From: Geomonas oryzisoli
Lineage (GTDB): Bacteria > Desulfobacterota > Desulfuromonadia > Geobacterales > Geobacteraceae
Reading direction: 5' to 3'
DNA: 64,000 nt
Assembly: GCF_018986915.1 (NCBI RefSeq)
Contig: NZ_CP076723.1
Location: 2,141,501-2,205,500, forward strand
Of the stretch, positions 51,575 to 59,035 are shown one piece after another. The notes under the pieces are model-generated. The model was not told where the DNA came from, ran no database searches, and saw nothing but the letters and a program-made list of their open reading frames with translations. The stretch's first letter is position 1; every line of letters begins with the position of its first letter. The translations under genes and the position numbers were made by a program.

Positions 51575-53968
51575 TCAGCAGGAAGTGTGGTCGGCCTTGC
51601 GTGGGGTCGAGAGGGTGAAGTAGAAGGCGGCCCCTTCACGCTCTTTTCCTTCGGCCCAGATGCTCCCTCCGTGACGTTCGATGATGCGGCGCACGGTGGC
51701 AAGGCCGATACCGGTCCCCTCGAACTCGGAGCCGTGCAGGCGCTGGAAGGGCTGGAACAGCTTCTCGACGTAGGCCATGTCGAAGCCCACGCCGTTGTCC
51801 CTGACGAAGAAGGCGTGCCTTCCCCCGACCAGGGTCTGTCCGAACTCGATACGCGGGGAAGCAGCGCGAGAGGAGTACTTGACGGAATTGCCCAGCAGGT
51901 TCTGCAGCACGAGCCTTACCAGGGCACTGTCACCGTAGGCGCTGATGCCAGGCTGGACCACGAATTCCGGCGGGTTGTCGGATTCGTCGCTCAGCATGTC
52001 CACCACATCGGCGGCCACCTGGCTGATGTTGAAGGTGGTCCGCTTCATGATGGCGCGCCCGACCCGGGTGAGGGCCAGCAGGTCGTCGATCTGTTTTCCC
52101 ATCCGGTTACTGGCGGTGCAGATGCGTTCGAGGTAGTAGCGGGCGTCCTCGGGGAGCGACTCGCCGTACTCCTCGACCAGGATGGAGCTGTAGCTGTTGA
52201 TATGCCGCAAAGGCGCGCGCAGGTCGTGAGAAACGGAGTAGCTGAAGGATTCTATCTCCTTCTTGGCGGCCACGAGCTGCGACGTCCTCTCGATCACCCT
52301 GCGGTCAAGCTCGTCGTTTAAGTTGCGGATCGCCTCCTCGGCGGCCTTTCTCTCGGTGATATCCTTGATGGTTCCGATCATGCGCACCTGTTTCCCGGCC
52401 GCGTCCCCGCTCAATTCGCAGCACTCGGTCACCCAGCGTTCCACGCCGTCGTTGTGCCTCCTGATCTTGTACTCGTGTTCGAAGGGACGGTTGTTGCCGA
52501 TGGCGGCTCGGTAGCTGTCAATGAACTTCTCGCGGAACTCCTCGTGCACGATATCGAAGTGCCCCTGCAGGTTCTTGGGGTAGGCCGCGTCGATCCCCAG
52601 GATCTCCTCGAGCTTGCTGGAACAGGCCCACTCGTCTTTGGTGATGTCGAGGACGTAGCTGCCCAGTTGGGCGATGCGCTGGGTCTCCCGCAGCAGGCGG
52701 TCGCTGTCGGCAAGGACCTGTTCGCGTTTTTTCTGCTCGGTCACATCCTCCAGGGTCACGACGGTCCCGCTCACGGTGCTGGCCGGGTCCAGGAAGGGGG
52801 CGGTGCTGATGGAGAGGACCGCGGAACTGCCGTCGGACCGGGTGAAAACGAAGCTGGACTGCAGCAGACAACGCCCCTGTGCCAGGATGTGGCCGAGGGA
52901 GAGTTCCGAGCCGGTGGAGGGATCCCGTTCCGCCGACAGGATCGAGTCGATGACAGGGGGCTCCCTGTGCGCCATCTGCTGCTTGGTCGCCCCCAGGATC
53001 CGCTCCGCTTTGGGGTTCACGAAGGTGGTGTTGCCGTCGGACTCGATGAACATGATGCCGACCGGGCTGGTCGCGGTGATGAGGTTCAGCAGACCGTGTT
53101 CCATCTGCAGCAGGTGCTCCATGAGCTTGGCCCGGTTTATGTCCTGCAGAGTCCCGGCCAACCGGCAGGCCTTGCCGCAGGCGTCCCGCTCGGCCGCCTT
53201 GCCGGTGCAGCGGAACCAGTGCCATTTCCCCTCATTGGTTTTCAGGCGGAACTCGAGCTCGAACCTTTCAATGCCGCCGCTTATGCAGCTTTCCAGGACG
53301 CGGCGCGCGTTTTCCAGGTACTGCGGATGGATGATGTTGCTCCACTCCTCCAGCCGCCCCTGCATCTGACCGCCGGTATAGCCCAGCATCTCGTAGCAGT
53401 AGGGGCTGAAGTAGCAGTCGTTGCCCGCGACGTCTAAGTCCCAGATCCCCAACTCCGCCGCGTCCAGGGCGACGCGATGTCGGTCGACGCTGAGGGCTAG
53501 TTCCTGGTTTGCGTGGTGCTGCGCCGTGATGTCGATGGTGCACACCTGATAGCCGAGGAGGGCCCCATCCTGGTCGCGCAACGCGGCAACGACTGCCTGG
53601 AGACGTGACACCGCGCCATCGGCGTAGCGGTACTGGAACTGCCGGCACCACTGCCGCCCGGCCTCCATGGCGCCCCGAAACGACTCAGTCAGGGACTTTC
53701 GCTCCTGCGGGTTGAGAAAGCCGACCGCGTGCGTCGCGTCGTCATCGGGGCCTGCGGGGGAGCCAAAGGTTGAAGCCAAGGGGTGGCCCTCCGCATCGGT
53801 CCGGTACATCCCCAAAGGGGCGGACCTGAACATGTTGCGCAGCACCTGCTCATACCCATGAGCCGGCAAAGCAGGGTGGGCTATCGCAGGAGCGTCGTCC
53901 CCAATGCAGGCTCGGGAAACGGTGTTGCTGTTATCATTGACCTGGTTTACCTGCAACAATCGAGTCAT
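51575..53968 (-). CDS. Multi-PAS sensor histidine kinase
   Basis: This 797-residue soluble kinase has four PAS/PAC domains (about 40-160, 165-285, 300-425, 430-545) with PAC ends such as CTIDITAQHH, LEDVTEQKK and IKDITERKAAEE. A coiled coil leads to a HisKA helix with His581 in SVSHDLRAPLRH, and an HATPase domain with DNGVGFD and GTGIGLATV. No membrane segments or output domain are seen. I chose the ATG at 53968, with AAAGGGGAG six bases upstream, over an ATG at 54022 that lacks a ribosome site. The 270 bases upstream are AT-rich and shared with the divergent small-protein gene. Confidence 0.87.
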   Translation of the reverse strand: MTRLLQVNQVNDNSNTVSRACIGDDAPAIAHPALPAHGYEQVLRNMFRSAPLGMYRTDAEGHPLASTFGSPAGPDDDATHAVGFLNPQERKSLTESFRGAMEAGRQWCRQFQYRYADGAVSRLQAVVAALRDQDGALLGYQVCTIDITAQHHANQELALSVDRHRVALDAAELGIWDLDVAGNDCYFSPYCYEMLGYTGGQMQGRLEEWSNIIHPQYLENARRVLESCISGGIERFELEFRLKTNEGKWHWFRCTGKAAERDACGKACRLAGTLQDINRAKLMEHLLQMEHGLLNLITATSPVGIMFIESDGNTTFVNPKAERILGATKQQMAHREPPVIDSILSAERDPSTGSELSLGHILAQGRCLLQSSFVFTRSDGSSAVLSISTAPFLDPASTVSGTVVTLEDVTEQKKREQVLADSDRLLRETQRIAQLGSYVLDITKDEWACSSKLEEILGIDAAYPKNLQGHFDIVHEEFREKFIDSYRAAIGNNRPFEHEYKIRRHNDGVERWVTECCELSGDAAGKQVRMIGTIKDITERKAAEEAIRNLNDELDRRVIERTSQLVAAKKEIESFSYSVSHDLRAPLRHINSYSSILVEEYGESLPEDARYYLERICTASNRMGKQIDDLLALTRVGRAIMKRTTFNISQVAADVVDMLSDESDNPPEFVVQPGISAYGDSALVRLVLQNLLGNSVKYSSRAASPRIEFGQTLVGGRHAFFVRDNGVGFDMAYVEKLFQPFQRLHGSEFEGTGIGLATVRRIIERHGGSIWAEGKEREGAAFYFTLSTPRKADHTSC

Positions 53969-54178
53969 GTGCTCCCCTTTGGGCAATGATCGGTCCTTGT
54001 GTCTCATAAACCTTTCCTGCACTTCATCGTCTGTCTCAGTTCAACCGAGAGAACAGTCATTGAAAAGTTTTTTCTAATATAACAACATTCCAACAAAGTA
54101 GCAACTGTAAATTATAAAAAAATAATGTCATAGACGGAAAGGTCGCCGGTCGCTCCCTGACAATGTACCACCTAAGAG

Positions 54179-54208
54179 TTGACTGTCGCCGCACCTTTGC
54201 AGTAGTAA
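54179..54208 (+). promoter_or_regulatory. Candidate promoter of the small Cys-rich gene
   Basis: TTGACT (54179-54184) and TAGTAA (54203-54208) are 18 bases apart, 31 bases before the start codon. Confidence 0.4.
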
Positions 54209-54239
54209 TGAGGAACACATAAGACAAAGGGGGAACACC

Positions 54240-54425
54240 ATGGAAACCACCTCTACCTGCACCTGCGGAGCCAAACACACCGGGCACATCTGCATGCTCA
54301 AAAGCGCCGGACGCCTGGAAGACGTCGCACACATCACCAGCAGCCCGACCGTCGTCTGCTTTACCTGCGGGGTGGAAGCCAACTCCGAAGACAACGTCTG
54401 CAGTCCGATGCCCCTGGACAAGTAA
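54240..54425 (+). CDS. Small Cys-rich protein of unknown function
   Basis: This 61-residue protein was not recognised. It has six cysteines in the spacing C-x-C (residues 7 and 9), Cys18, C-x2-C (40 and 43) and Cys54, plus several histidines, which would suit a small zinc-ribbon-like metal site. AAAGGGGG is seven bases before the ATG, and a candidate promoter lies just upstream, so expression is credible. It ends 11 bases before mutM and is probably cotranscribed with it. The resemblance of CFTCG to zinc knuckles is only a pattern, not proof. Confidence 0.7.
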   Translation: METTSTCTCGAKHTGHICMLKSAGRLEDVAHITSSPTVVCFTCGVEANSEDNVCSPMPLDK

Positions 54426-54436
54426 CCGGAGCGACC

Positions 54437-55267
54437 ATGCCAGAGTTGCCCGAAGTAGAAGTAACCCGGCTCGGGATAAAGGACCACCTGGCCGGTGCGC
54501 GCATCGCCTCGGTGGAGCTGCGCATCGGCAAGCTGCGCAACATGGTCCCGGAGGGGCTCTCCCAGCTCCTCGCGGGACAGACGGTTACTTCCGTCGAGCG
54601 GCGCGGCAAGTACCTGATCCTCCACTTCAGCGCGGGCTCGCTGCTGCTGCACCTGGGGATGACCGGCCACCTGCGGCTGGTGCCTGCCTCCGCCGCACCG
54701 GGTCCCCACGACCATTTCGACCTGCGCCTCGCTTCCGGACTGGTGCTCCGCCTGAACGATCCGCGCCGTTTCGGCTCGATCCACTTCACCGGCTCCGATC
54801 CGCTGCAGCATCGGCTGCTCCGAAACATCGGCCCCGAACCGCTCACCGGTGCCTTCGTCCCGGATTACCTGTACCGGCTGAGCCGAGGCAGGAAGGTCGC
54901 CCTGCAGCGCTTCCTGATGGACAGCGCGGTGGTGGCGGGCATCGGCAACATCTACGCCGCCGAAAGCCTCTTTCGTTGCCGGATGCACCCGGACACCCCG
55001 GCTGGAGAACTGACCCAGGCTGACTGTGCCGCGCTGGTGGCGGCTATCAAGGAAACCTTGGCGACCTCCATCGCCACCGGACACGCGACCATGGATTTCC
55101 TCAAAACCGAAGAGAGGCTCGTCTATTTCCCGCAGCAGCTCTACGTCTACGGGCGGGCAGGGCTTCCTTGCCGTGAGTGCGGCACCCCCGTCACCAGGGG
55201 GAGGCTGGGCAACCGCTCCACCTTTTTCTGCCGGCAGTGCCAGCCGGAGTACCGGCCGCCGCGGTAA
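54437..55267 (+). CDS. mutM: Formamidopyrimidine-DNA glycosylase
   Basis: This 276-residue enzyme starts PELPEVE, with Pro2 as the catalytic nucleophile after Met removal and Glu3 as its partner. Lys58 in RRGKYL is the beta-turn lysine. The helix-two-turn-helix segment VAGIGNIYAAESLF and a C-terminal zinc finger (C-x2-C...C-x2-C in PCRECG and CRQCQ) complete the family set. It removes oxidised purines such as 8-oxoguanine and nicks the strand. Length is normal for the family. Confidence 0.95.
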   Translation: MPELPEVEVTRLGIKDHLAGARIASVELRIGKLRNMVPEGLSQLLAGQTVTSVERRGKYLILHFSAGSLLLHLGMTGHLRLVPASAAPGPHDHFDLRLASGLVLRLNDPRRFGSIHFTGSDPLQHRLLRNIGPEPLTGAFVPDYLYRLSRGRKVALQRFLMDSAVVAGIGNIYAAESLFRCRMHPDTPAGELTQADCAALVAAIKETLATSIATGHATMDFLKTEERLVYFPQQLYVYGRAGLPCRECGTPVTRGRLGNRSTFFCRQCQPEYRPPR

Positions 55268-55368
55268 AGGGAGCGACCCTTTGTCGTTGCGGTTGTTCCA
55301 ATGCCTGCTAAACTGCCGCAGGCGACGCACCGCTGTCATATCACACCAGCTTCAGGAGGTTTTCCCGC

Positions 55369-56433
55369 ATGAGCATCCTTTTCACGCCGTTTACCCTGCG
55401 CGAGTTGGTCTTCAAAAACCGCATCTTCGTCTCCCCGATGTGCATGTACTCCAGCAAAGAAGGGCTCCCCACCGACTGGCACATGGTGCACCTGGGGAGC
55501 CGGGCCGTAGGGGGCGCCGGCCTGGTCATGGTCGAGGCGACCGCAGTCACGCCGCAGGGGCGCATCTCTCCTGATGACAGCGGTATCTGGAGCGCCGAGC
55601 ACGCCGCCGCCTTCGCCCCCATCACCCGCTTCATCAAGGAGCAGGGCTCGGTGCCCGGCATCCAGCTTGCGCATGCGGGGCGCAAGGCCTCCACAGATCT
55701 CCCCTGGAAGGGTGGACGCCCGGTCGACGTCAACCACCGCGGCTGGCAGACCATCGCCCCGAGCCCGGTCCCCTTTTCCAGGGAGGACCCGGTGATCCCC
55801 CGGGAGGCGACCCTGGAGGACCTGGAAACACTGCTGGGGCAATTCGCGGCGGCTGCGCGGCGCAGTGTCGAGGCCGGGTTCGAGGTGGCCGAAATCCACA
55901 TGGCGCACGGCTACCTGCTGCACCAGTTCCTGTCGCCGCTCTCCAACCAGCGCGTTGACGATTTCGGCGGCTCCCTTGAGAACCGCTGCCGCTTCCCGCT
56001 CAGGGTCGCCAAGGCCGTACGCGACATCTGGCCCGAGCACCTCCCCGTATTCGTCAGGGTTTCGGCCTCGGACTGGATGGAAGGGGGGTGGGACCTGGAG
56101 CAGACCCTGTACCTGACCAGGGCCTTGAAGCAGATCGGGATCGACTTCATCGACTGCTCCTCGGGCGGGATGGTCCCCGAAGCCATGCCGCCGTTTGGCC
56201 CCGGCTTCCAGACCCCATTCGCCACGGCCATCAGGAACGAGGTCGGCATCCCGACCGGGGCGGTGGGGGTCGTCACCGATCCGGTCCAGGCGGAGCAGAT
56301 CGTCGCCACCGGCCTCGCCGATGCCGTGCTCCTCGCGCGCGCCATGCTGCGCGACCCGTACTGGCCGCTGCACGCCGCGAAGGCCCTGGGCGTGGATCTG
56401 CCCTGGCCGTTGCAGTACGAGAGGGCGAAATAG
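55369..56433 (+). CDS. NADH:flavin oxidoreductase, old-yellow-enzyme family (YqjM type)
   Basis: This 354-residue FMN TIM barrel is of the YqjM/NamA class. Cys25 in SPMCMYSS tunes the flavin, HMAHGYLLHQFLSP carries the substrate-binding His pair, and DDFGGSLENRCRFPL plus the C-terminal phosphate-binding strand are typical. Such enzymes reduce activated C=C bonds of enones with NAD(P)H. AGGAGG lies before the ATG. It follows mutM by about 100 bases and may be in the same transcript. The natural substrate is unknown. Confidence 0.92.
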   Translation: MSILFTPFTLRELVFKNRIFVSPMCMYSSKEGLPTDWHMVHLGSRAVGGAGLVMVEATAVTPQGRISPDDSGIWSAEHAAAFAPITRFIKEQGSVPGIQLAHAGRKASTDLPWKGGRPVDVNHRGWQTIAPSPVPFSREDPVIPREATLEDLETLLGQFAAAARRSVEAGFEVAEIHMAHGYLLHQFLSPLSNQRVDDFGGSLENRCRFPLRVAKAVRDIWPEHLPVFVRVSASDWMEGGWDLEQTLYLTRALKQIGIDFIDCSSGGMVPEAMPPFGPGFQTPFATAIRNEVGIPTGAVGVVTDPVQAEQIVATGLADAVLLARAMLRDPYWPLHAAKALGVDLPWPLQYERAK

Positions 56434-56458
56434 CCTGAGGAAGTCCCCGGAGCAGGTG

Positions 56459-56491
56459 CGCACGAGTACCGCACGAGTACCGCACGAGTAC
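56459..56491. repeat. Three exact 11-bp tandem repeats
   Basis: CGCACGAGTAC is repeated three times without spacers 25 bases after the oxidoreductase stop. Confidence 0.92.
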
Positions 56492-56496
56492 CGGGC

Positions 56497-56566
56497 GAGG
56501 TAGGGCAAGGTAGGCGAGCGAGGTAGGGAAGGTAGGAAAGGTAGTGAGAGGAAAGGGAAGGGGAGT
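56497..56566. repeat. Purine-rich AGGTAGG-type low-complexity tract
   Basis: AGGTAGG-like units recur about five times and merge into a GA-only tract just ahead of the terminator. One strand is almost free of pyrimidines. Confidence 0.7.
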
Positions 56567-56570
56567 CACA

Positions 56571-56604
56571 TAAGGCGGCAGGGGATCGACACCCTGCCGC
56601 CTTA
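56571..56604. terminator. Strong bidirectional terminator hairpin
   Basis: The perfect 13-bp arms TAAGGCGGCAGGG and CCCTGCCGCCTTA flank an 8-base loop between two convergent genes. Confidence 0.75.
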
Positions 56605-56630
56605 TCTCTCAGTAGGCCGCTATCACGTCT

Positions 56631-56969
56631 CTAGTCGGCCGCTACCACATGGATGGCGACGATCGCCGCCACCGCGCCGACCCAGTACACCCAGCGGTAT
56701 TCGCCGAAGTGCACGTCGCAGAACTCCTTGAAGGTCAGGCCGCTGTGGCTCTTTTTCGGCCGTTCTTCGGCGGCGGCCGCCGTCCCTTGGACGTCGTTCA
56801 CCGCAACCAGCGTGGTGGCGCGCTCCTCGCGCGGCATCAGGTTCACGCCTTTTTGCGTTTCGGACTGCGCCGCGGGCTGCTGGTTCACCAAGAGCGCCAC
56901 GTCCTGGGCTCCTGCTGCAGCGGGAGCGAACGAGACGAGGCAGGCAAGGATGGCAATTTTCTTCAACAT
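56631..56969 (-). CDS. Small exported or membrane protein of unknown function
   Basis: This 112-residue protein was not recognised. A signal peptide (residues 1-21, ending AGAQD) and a single C-terminal membrane segment (about 95-110, WVGAVAAIVAIHVV) are visible, with an Ala/Glu-rich, poorly structured middle. This would give a small protein tethered in the membrane with most of its chain outside. GAGGAGG lies 6 bases before the ATG. It is convergent with the oxidoreductase gene across the terminator at 56571. Confidence 0.75.
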   Translation of the reverse strand: MLKKIAILACLVSFAPAAAGAQDVALLVNQQPAAQSETQKGVNLMPREERATTLVAVNDVQGTAAAAEERPKKSHSGLTFKEFCDVHFGEYRWVYWVGAVAAIVAIHVVAAD

Positions 56970-57117
56970 GGTTTTTCCTCCTCTGGGTCAATGCGGCGCG
57001 AACGCCGCTCAAGGGCACCGTTTCCCGGCACCAAAAATAGTAGGAAGATGATTGTAACATCACCCCTTGCATATTCACGTCCGGATCATTATTTTTCTGC
57101 CTGAGCAATCGGCTTCA

Positions 57118-57126
57118 TGGTATAAA
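57118..57126 (+). promoter_or_regulatory. Candidate extended -10 promoter for the Bax-inhibitor gene
   Basis: TGGTATAAA is an extended -10 element about 70 bases before the start codon. The -35 region is weak. Confidence 0.4.
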
Positions 57127-57195
57127 GAGGGACGTAAATCACTGACAACTTGCGCCAGGAACTATTCCAAAGCGCCCAATCAAAGGGAACATTCA

Positions 57196-57870
57196 ATGGA
57201 AAGATATCAAACCCAATACCGGACCATCAGTGTGGTAAACAGCGGCGTCATGAGAGGAGTCTACGGCTGGATGAGCGGCGGGCTGCTGCTGACCGCTCTC
57301 GTTTCGGTGATAACCGCATCGTCCCCGGCACTGCTGCAGGCGATCCTGGGTAACCGCATCCTCTTTTACGCCCTGATCTTCGGCGAGCTCGGCCTCGTGG
57401 TCGCCATAAGCGGCGCCATCAACAGGATCAGCACCGCCACCGCGAGCCTTCTGTTTCTGCTCTACGCGGCGCTGAACGGCCTCACCATGTCCACCATTTT
57501 CGTGGTCTACACGCACTCCTCGATAGCATCGACCTTCCTGGTCACCGCCGGTATGTTCGGCGTCATGAGCCTGTACGGCTATCTCACCAGGAGCGACCTC
57601 TCATCGTGGGGAAGCTTCCTGTTCATGGGACTGGTAGGTGTGGTGATCGCCTCGCTGGTGAACATCTTCCTGCATAGCTCGATGCTCAACTGGGTGCTGA
57701 GCCTGTGCGGCATCATCGTATTCACCGGCCTTACCGCCTACGACACGCAGCGGATCAAGCAGATGGGCAACACCGGCGGCAAGGGGGCGATCCTCGGCGC
57801 GCTCACCCTGTACCTCGACTTCATCAACATGTTCCTGCTGCTGCTCAGGTTCCTGGGGGACCGCAGGTAA
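57196..57870 (+). CDS. Bax inhibitor-1/YccA family membrane protein
   Basis: This 224-residue protein has seven hydrophobic segments spread over the full length. It carries the family-typical N-terminal RGVYGWMSGGLLLTA and the C-terminal GLTAYDTQRIKQM with the conserved acidic residues of the BI-1 pore region. The family forms pH-sensitive calcium-leak-type channels (as in Bacillus YetJ) or regulates FtsH (E. coli YccA); which applies here is unknown. The ATG at 57196 has AAAGGGA upstream; an in-frame extension further upstream lacks a ribosome site. It ends in the shared terminator at 57882. Confidence 0.92.
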   Translation: MERYQTQYRTISVVNSGVMRGVYGWMSGGLLLTALVSVITASSPALLQAILGNRILFYALIFGELGLVVAISGAINRISTATASLLFLLYAALNGLTMSTIFVVYTHSSIASTFLVTAGMFGVMSLYGYLTRSDLSSWGSFLFMGLVGVVIASLVNIFLHSSMLNWVLSLCGIIVFTGLTAYDTQRIKQMGNTGGKGAILGALTLYLDFINMFLLLLRFLGDRR

Positions 57871-57881
57871 CGGGCAAAAAA

Positions 57882-57914
57882 GAACCCCGGCGCAAGCACT
57901 ATACGCCGGGGTTC
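57882..57914 (-). terminator. Rho-independent terminator shared by convergent genes
   Basis: The 11-bp arms GAACCCCGGCG and CGCCGGGGTTC surround an 11-base loop. An A-run on the left gives a T-run for the minus-strand transcript (cvfB); the plus-strand transcript may end here too. Confidence 0.75.
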
Positions 57915-57941
57915 CGCGTGTCACCGGGAAGAAAGGGGGGC

Positions 57942-58766
57942 TTAACGGAGCCTGATCCCCTCCTTGGTGATCTCGATGACCCCTTCCCGGTACAGGTTAC
58001 CGATCACGGTCTTGAAGTTCTTCTTGCTCATCCGGAACATCTCCGCGATCAGCTCAGGAGGCGACTTGTCCCCCACGGGAAGAAAGCCGCCCCTCTCACC
58101 AAGTACCCGCAACAGGGTCTCCCGTCCGCCGGTGAGGTCCTGCTTCCCACCTTTTCTCAGGGTCACGTCGATCTTGCCATCGACCCGAATCTTCTTCACG
58201 TACCCCTTCGCGGTGTCGCCGACCCGGTATTTGCCGAACAGCTCGGTCTTGAACAGCAGCCCGTCGTAACGGCCGTCGATGATGACCTTGGCGCCCAGGT
58301 TGCCGAACTCGTAGAAGGTCAGCGTCACGTCCTGCCCCTCCTTGAGGCCGGAGGCCGACTTCTCGAGGAACTTGCCGATCTTCGCCGACGCCGCGATCCG
58401 GTCCGAGCGGTCCAGGTACACCCGCACCAGATGCCGTTCCCCTTTCAGCATGGGGCGCGGCTGCTCGCTGAATGGGACCAGCAGGTCCTTTTCCAGCCCC
58501 CACTCCAGGAAGGCCCCCACCGGGCTTACGTCCTTGACTTCCATGAGCGCAAAATCGCCGACCTGTGCCTTGGGTTCCAGGGTGGTCGCGATGAGCCGAT
58601 CCTCGGAGTCGAGGTAAACGAACACCTTCAGGTGCTCGCCGTGGTGCAGTCCCTCGGGAACGTACTTGGTCGGCAGAAGGATTTCTCCCAATTCCGACGC
58701 GAGGTAGGCACCAATGGCACTCAGTTTCTTTACTTCCAAACGGTTGTATTTACCTATTTCTAGCAT
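57942..58766 (-). CDS. cvfB: CvfB-like S1-domain RNA-binding protein
   Basis: This 274-residue protein matches the CvfB/YitL family: three S1-like beta-barrels (about 1-60, 65-130, 140-210; for example GAYLASELGEILLPTKYVPEG and GAFLEWGLEKDLLVPFSEQ) and a C-terminal winged helix (about 215-274; MSKKNFKTVIGNLYREGVIEI). It binds RNA and in firmicutes affects expression of virulence genes; its targets here are unknown. It is convergent with the Bax-inhibitor gene. The upstream gap of 269 bases separates it from the divergent hybrid kinase. Confidence 0.88.
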   Translation of the reverse strand: MLEIGKYNRLEVKKLSAIGAYLASELGEILLPTKYVPEGLHHGEHLKVFVYLDSEDRLIATTLEPKAQVGDFALMEVKDVSPVGAFLEWGLEKDLLVPFSEQPRPMLKGERHLVRVYLDRSDRIAASAKIGKFLEKSASGLKEGQDVTLTFYEFGNLGAKVIIDGRYDGLLFKTELFGKYRVGDTAKGYVKKIRVDGKIDVTLRKGGKQDLTGGRETLLRVLGERGGFLPVGDKSPPELIAEMFRMSKKNFKTVIGNLYREGVIEITKEGIRLR

Positions 58767-59035
58767 CTTTGTCTCTGCTCCAGTCGCGCGGTTCTAATGT
58801 TTTGCCGCCGCAAACCGAAATACTATATCAAATCGCTGCGAGAACCTATCAATCTTTTCGTGCATGGGACATCCTTCACCGCGGCACGCACCGACAATCG
58901 CATAAAAAACGCTTGCTAAACAGGCACTTTGCAACACAACGGAAACATTTTTTTAGCTGGACAGCACCGACAAATTCATACTATGGTAACGAGTTCCCGC
59001 AACGCCGCGTAGCGCGGCCTGCCAGCGGAGGCTGA

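Noticed and set aside
54170-54210. Sigma-54 promoter (CCGCACC...TTTGCA) before the small Cys-rich gene
   Set aside because: The GG at -24 is missing and the spacing to GC is wrong; the sigma-70-like pair fits better.
58781-59035. Small gene or riboswitch before the hybrid kinase
   Set aside because: The open frame lacks a ribosome site and biased composition, and no known aptamer core was visible.
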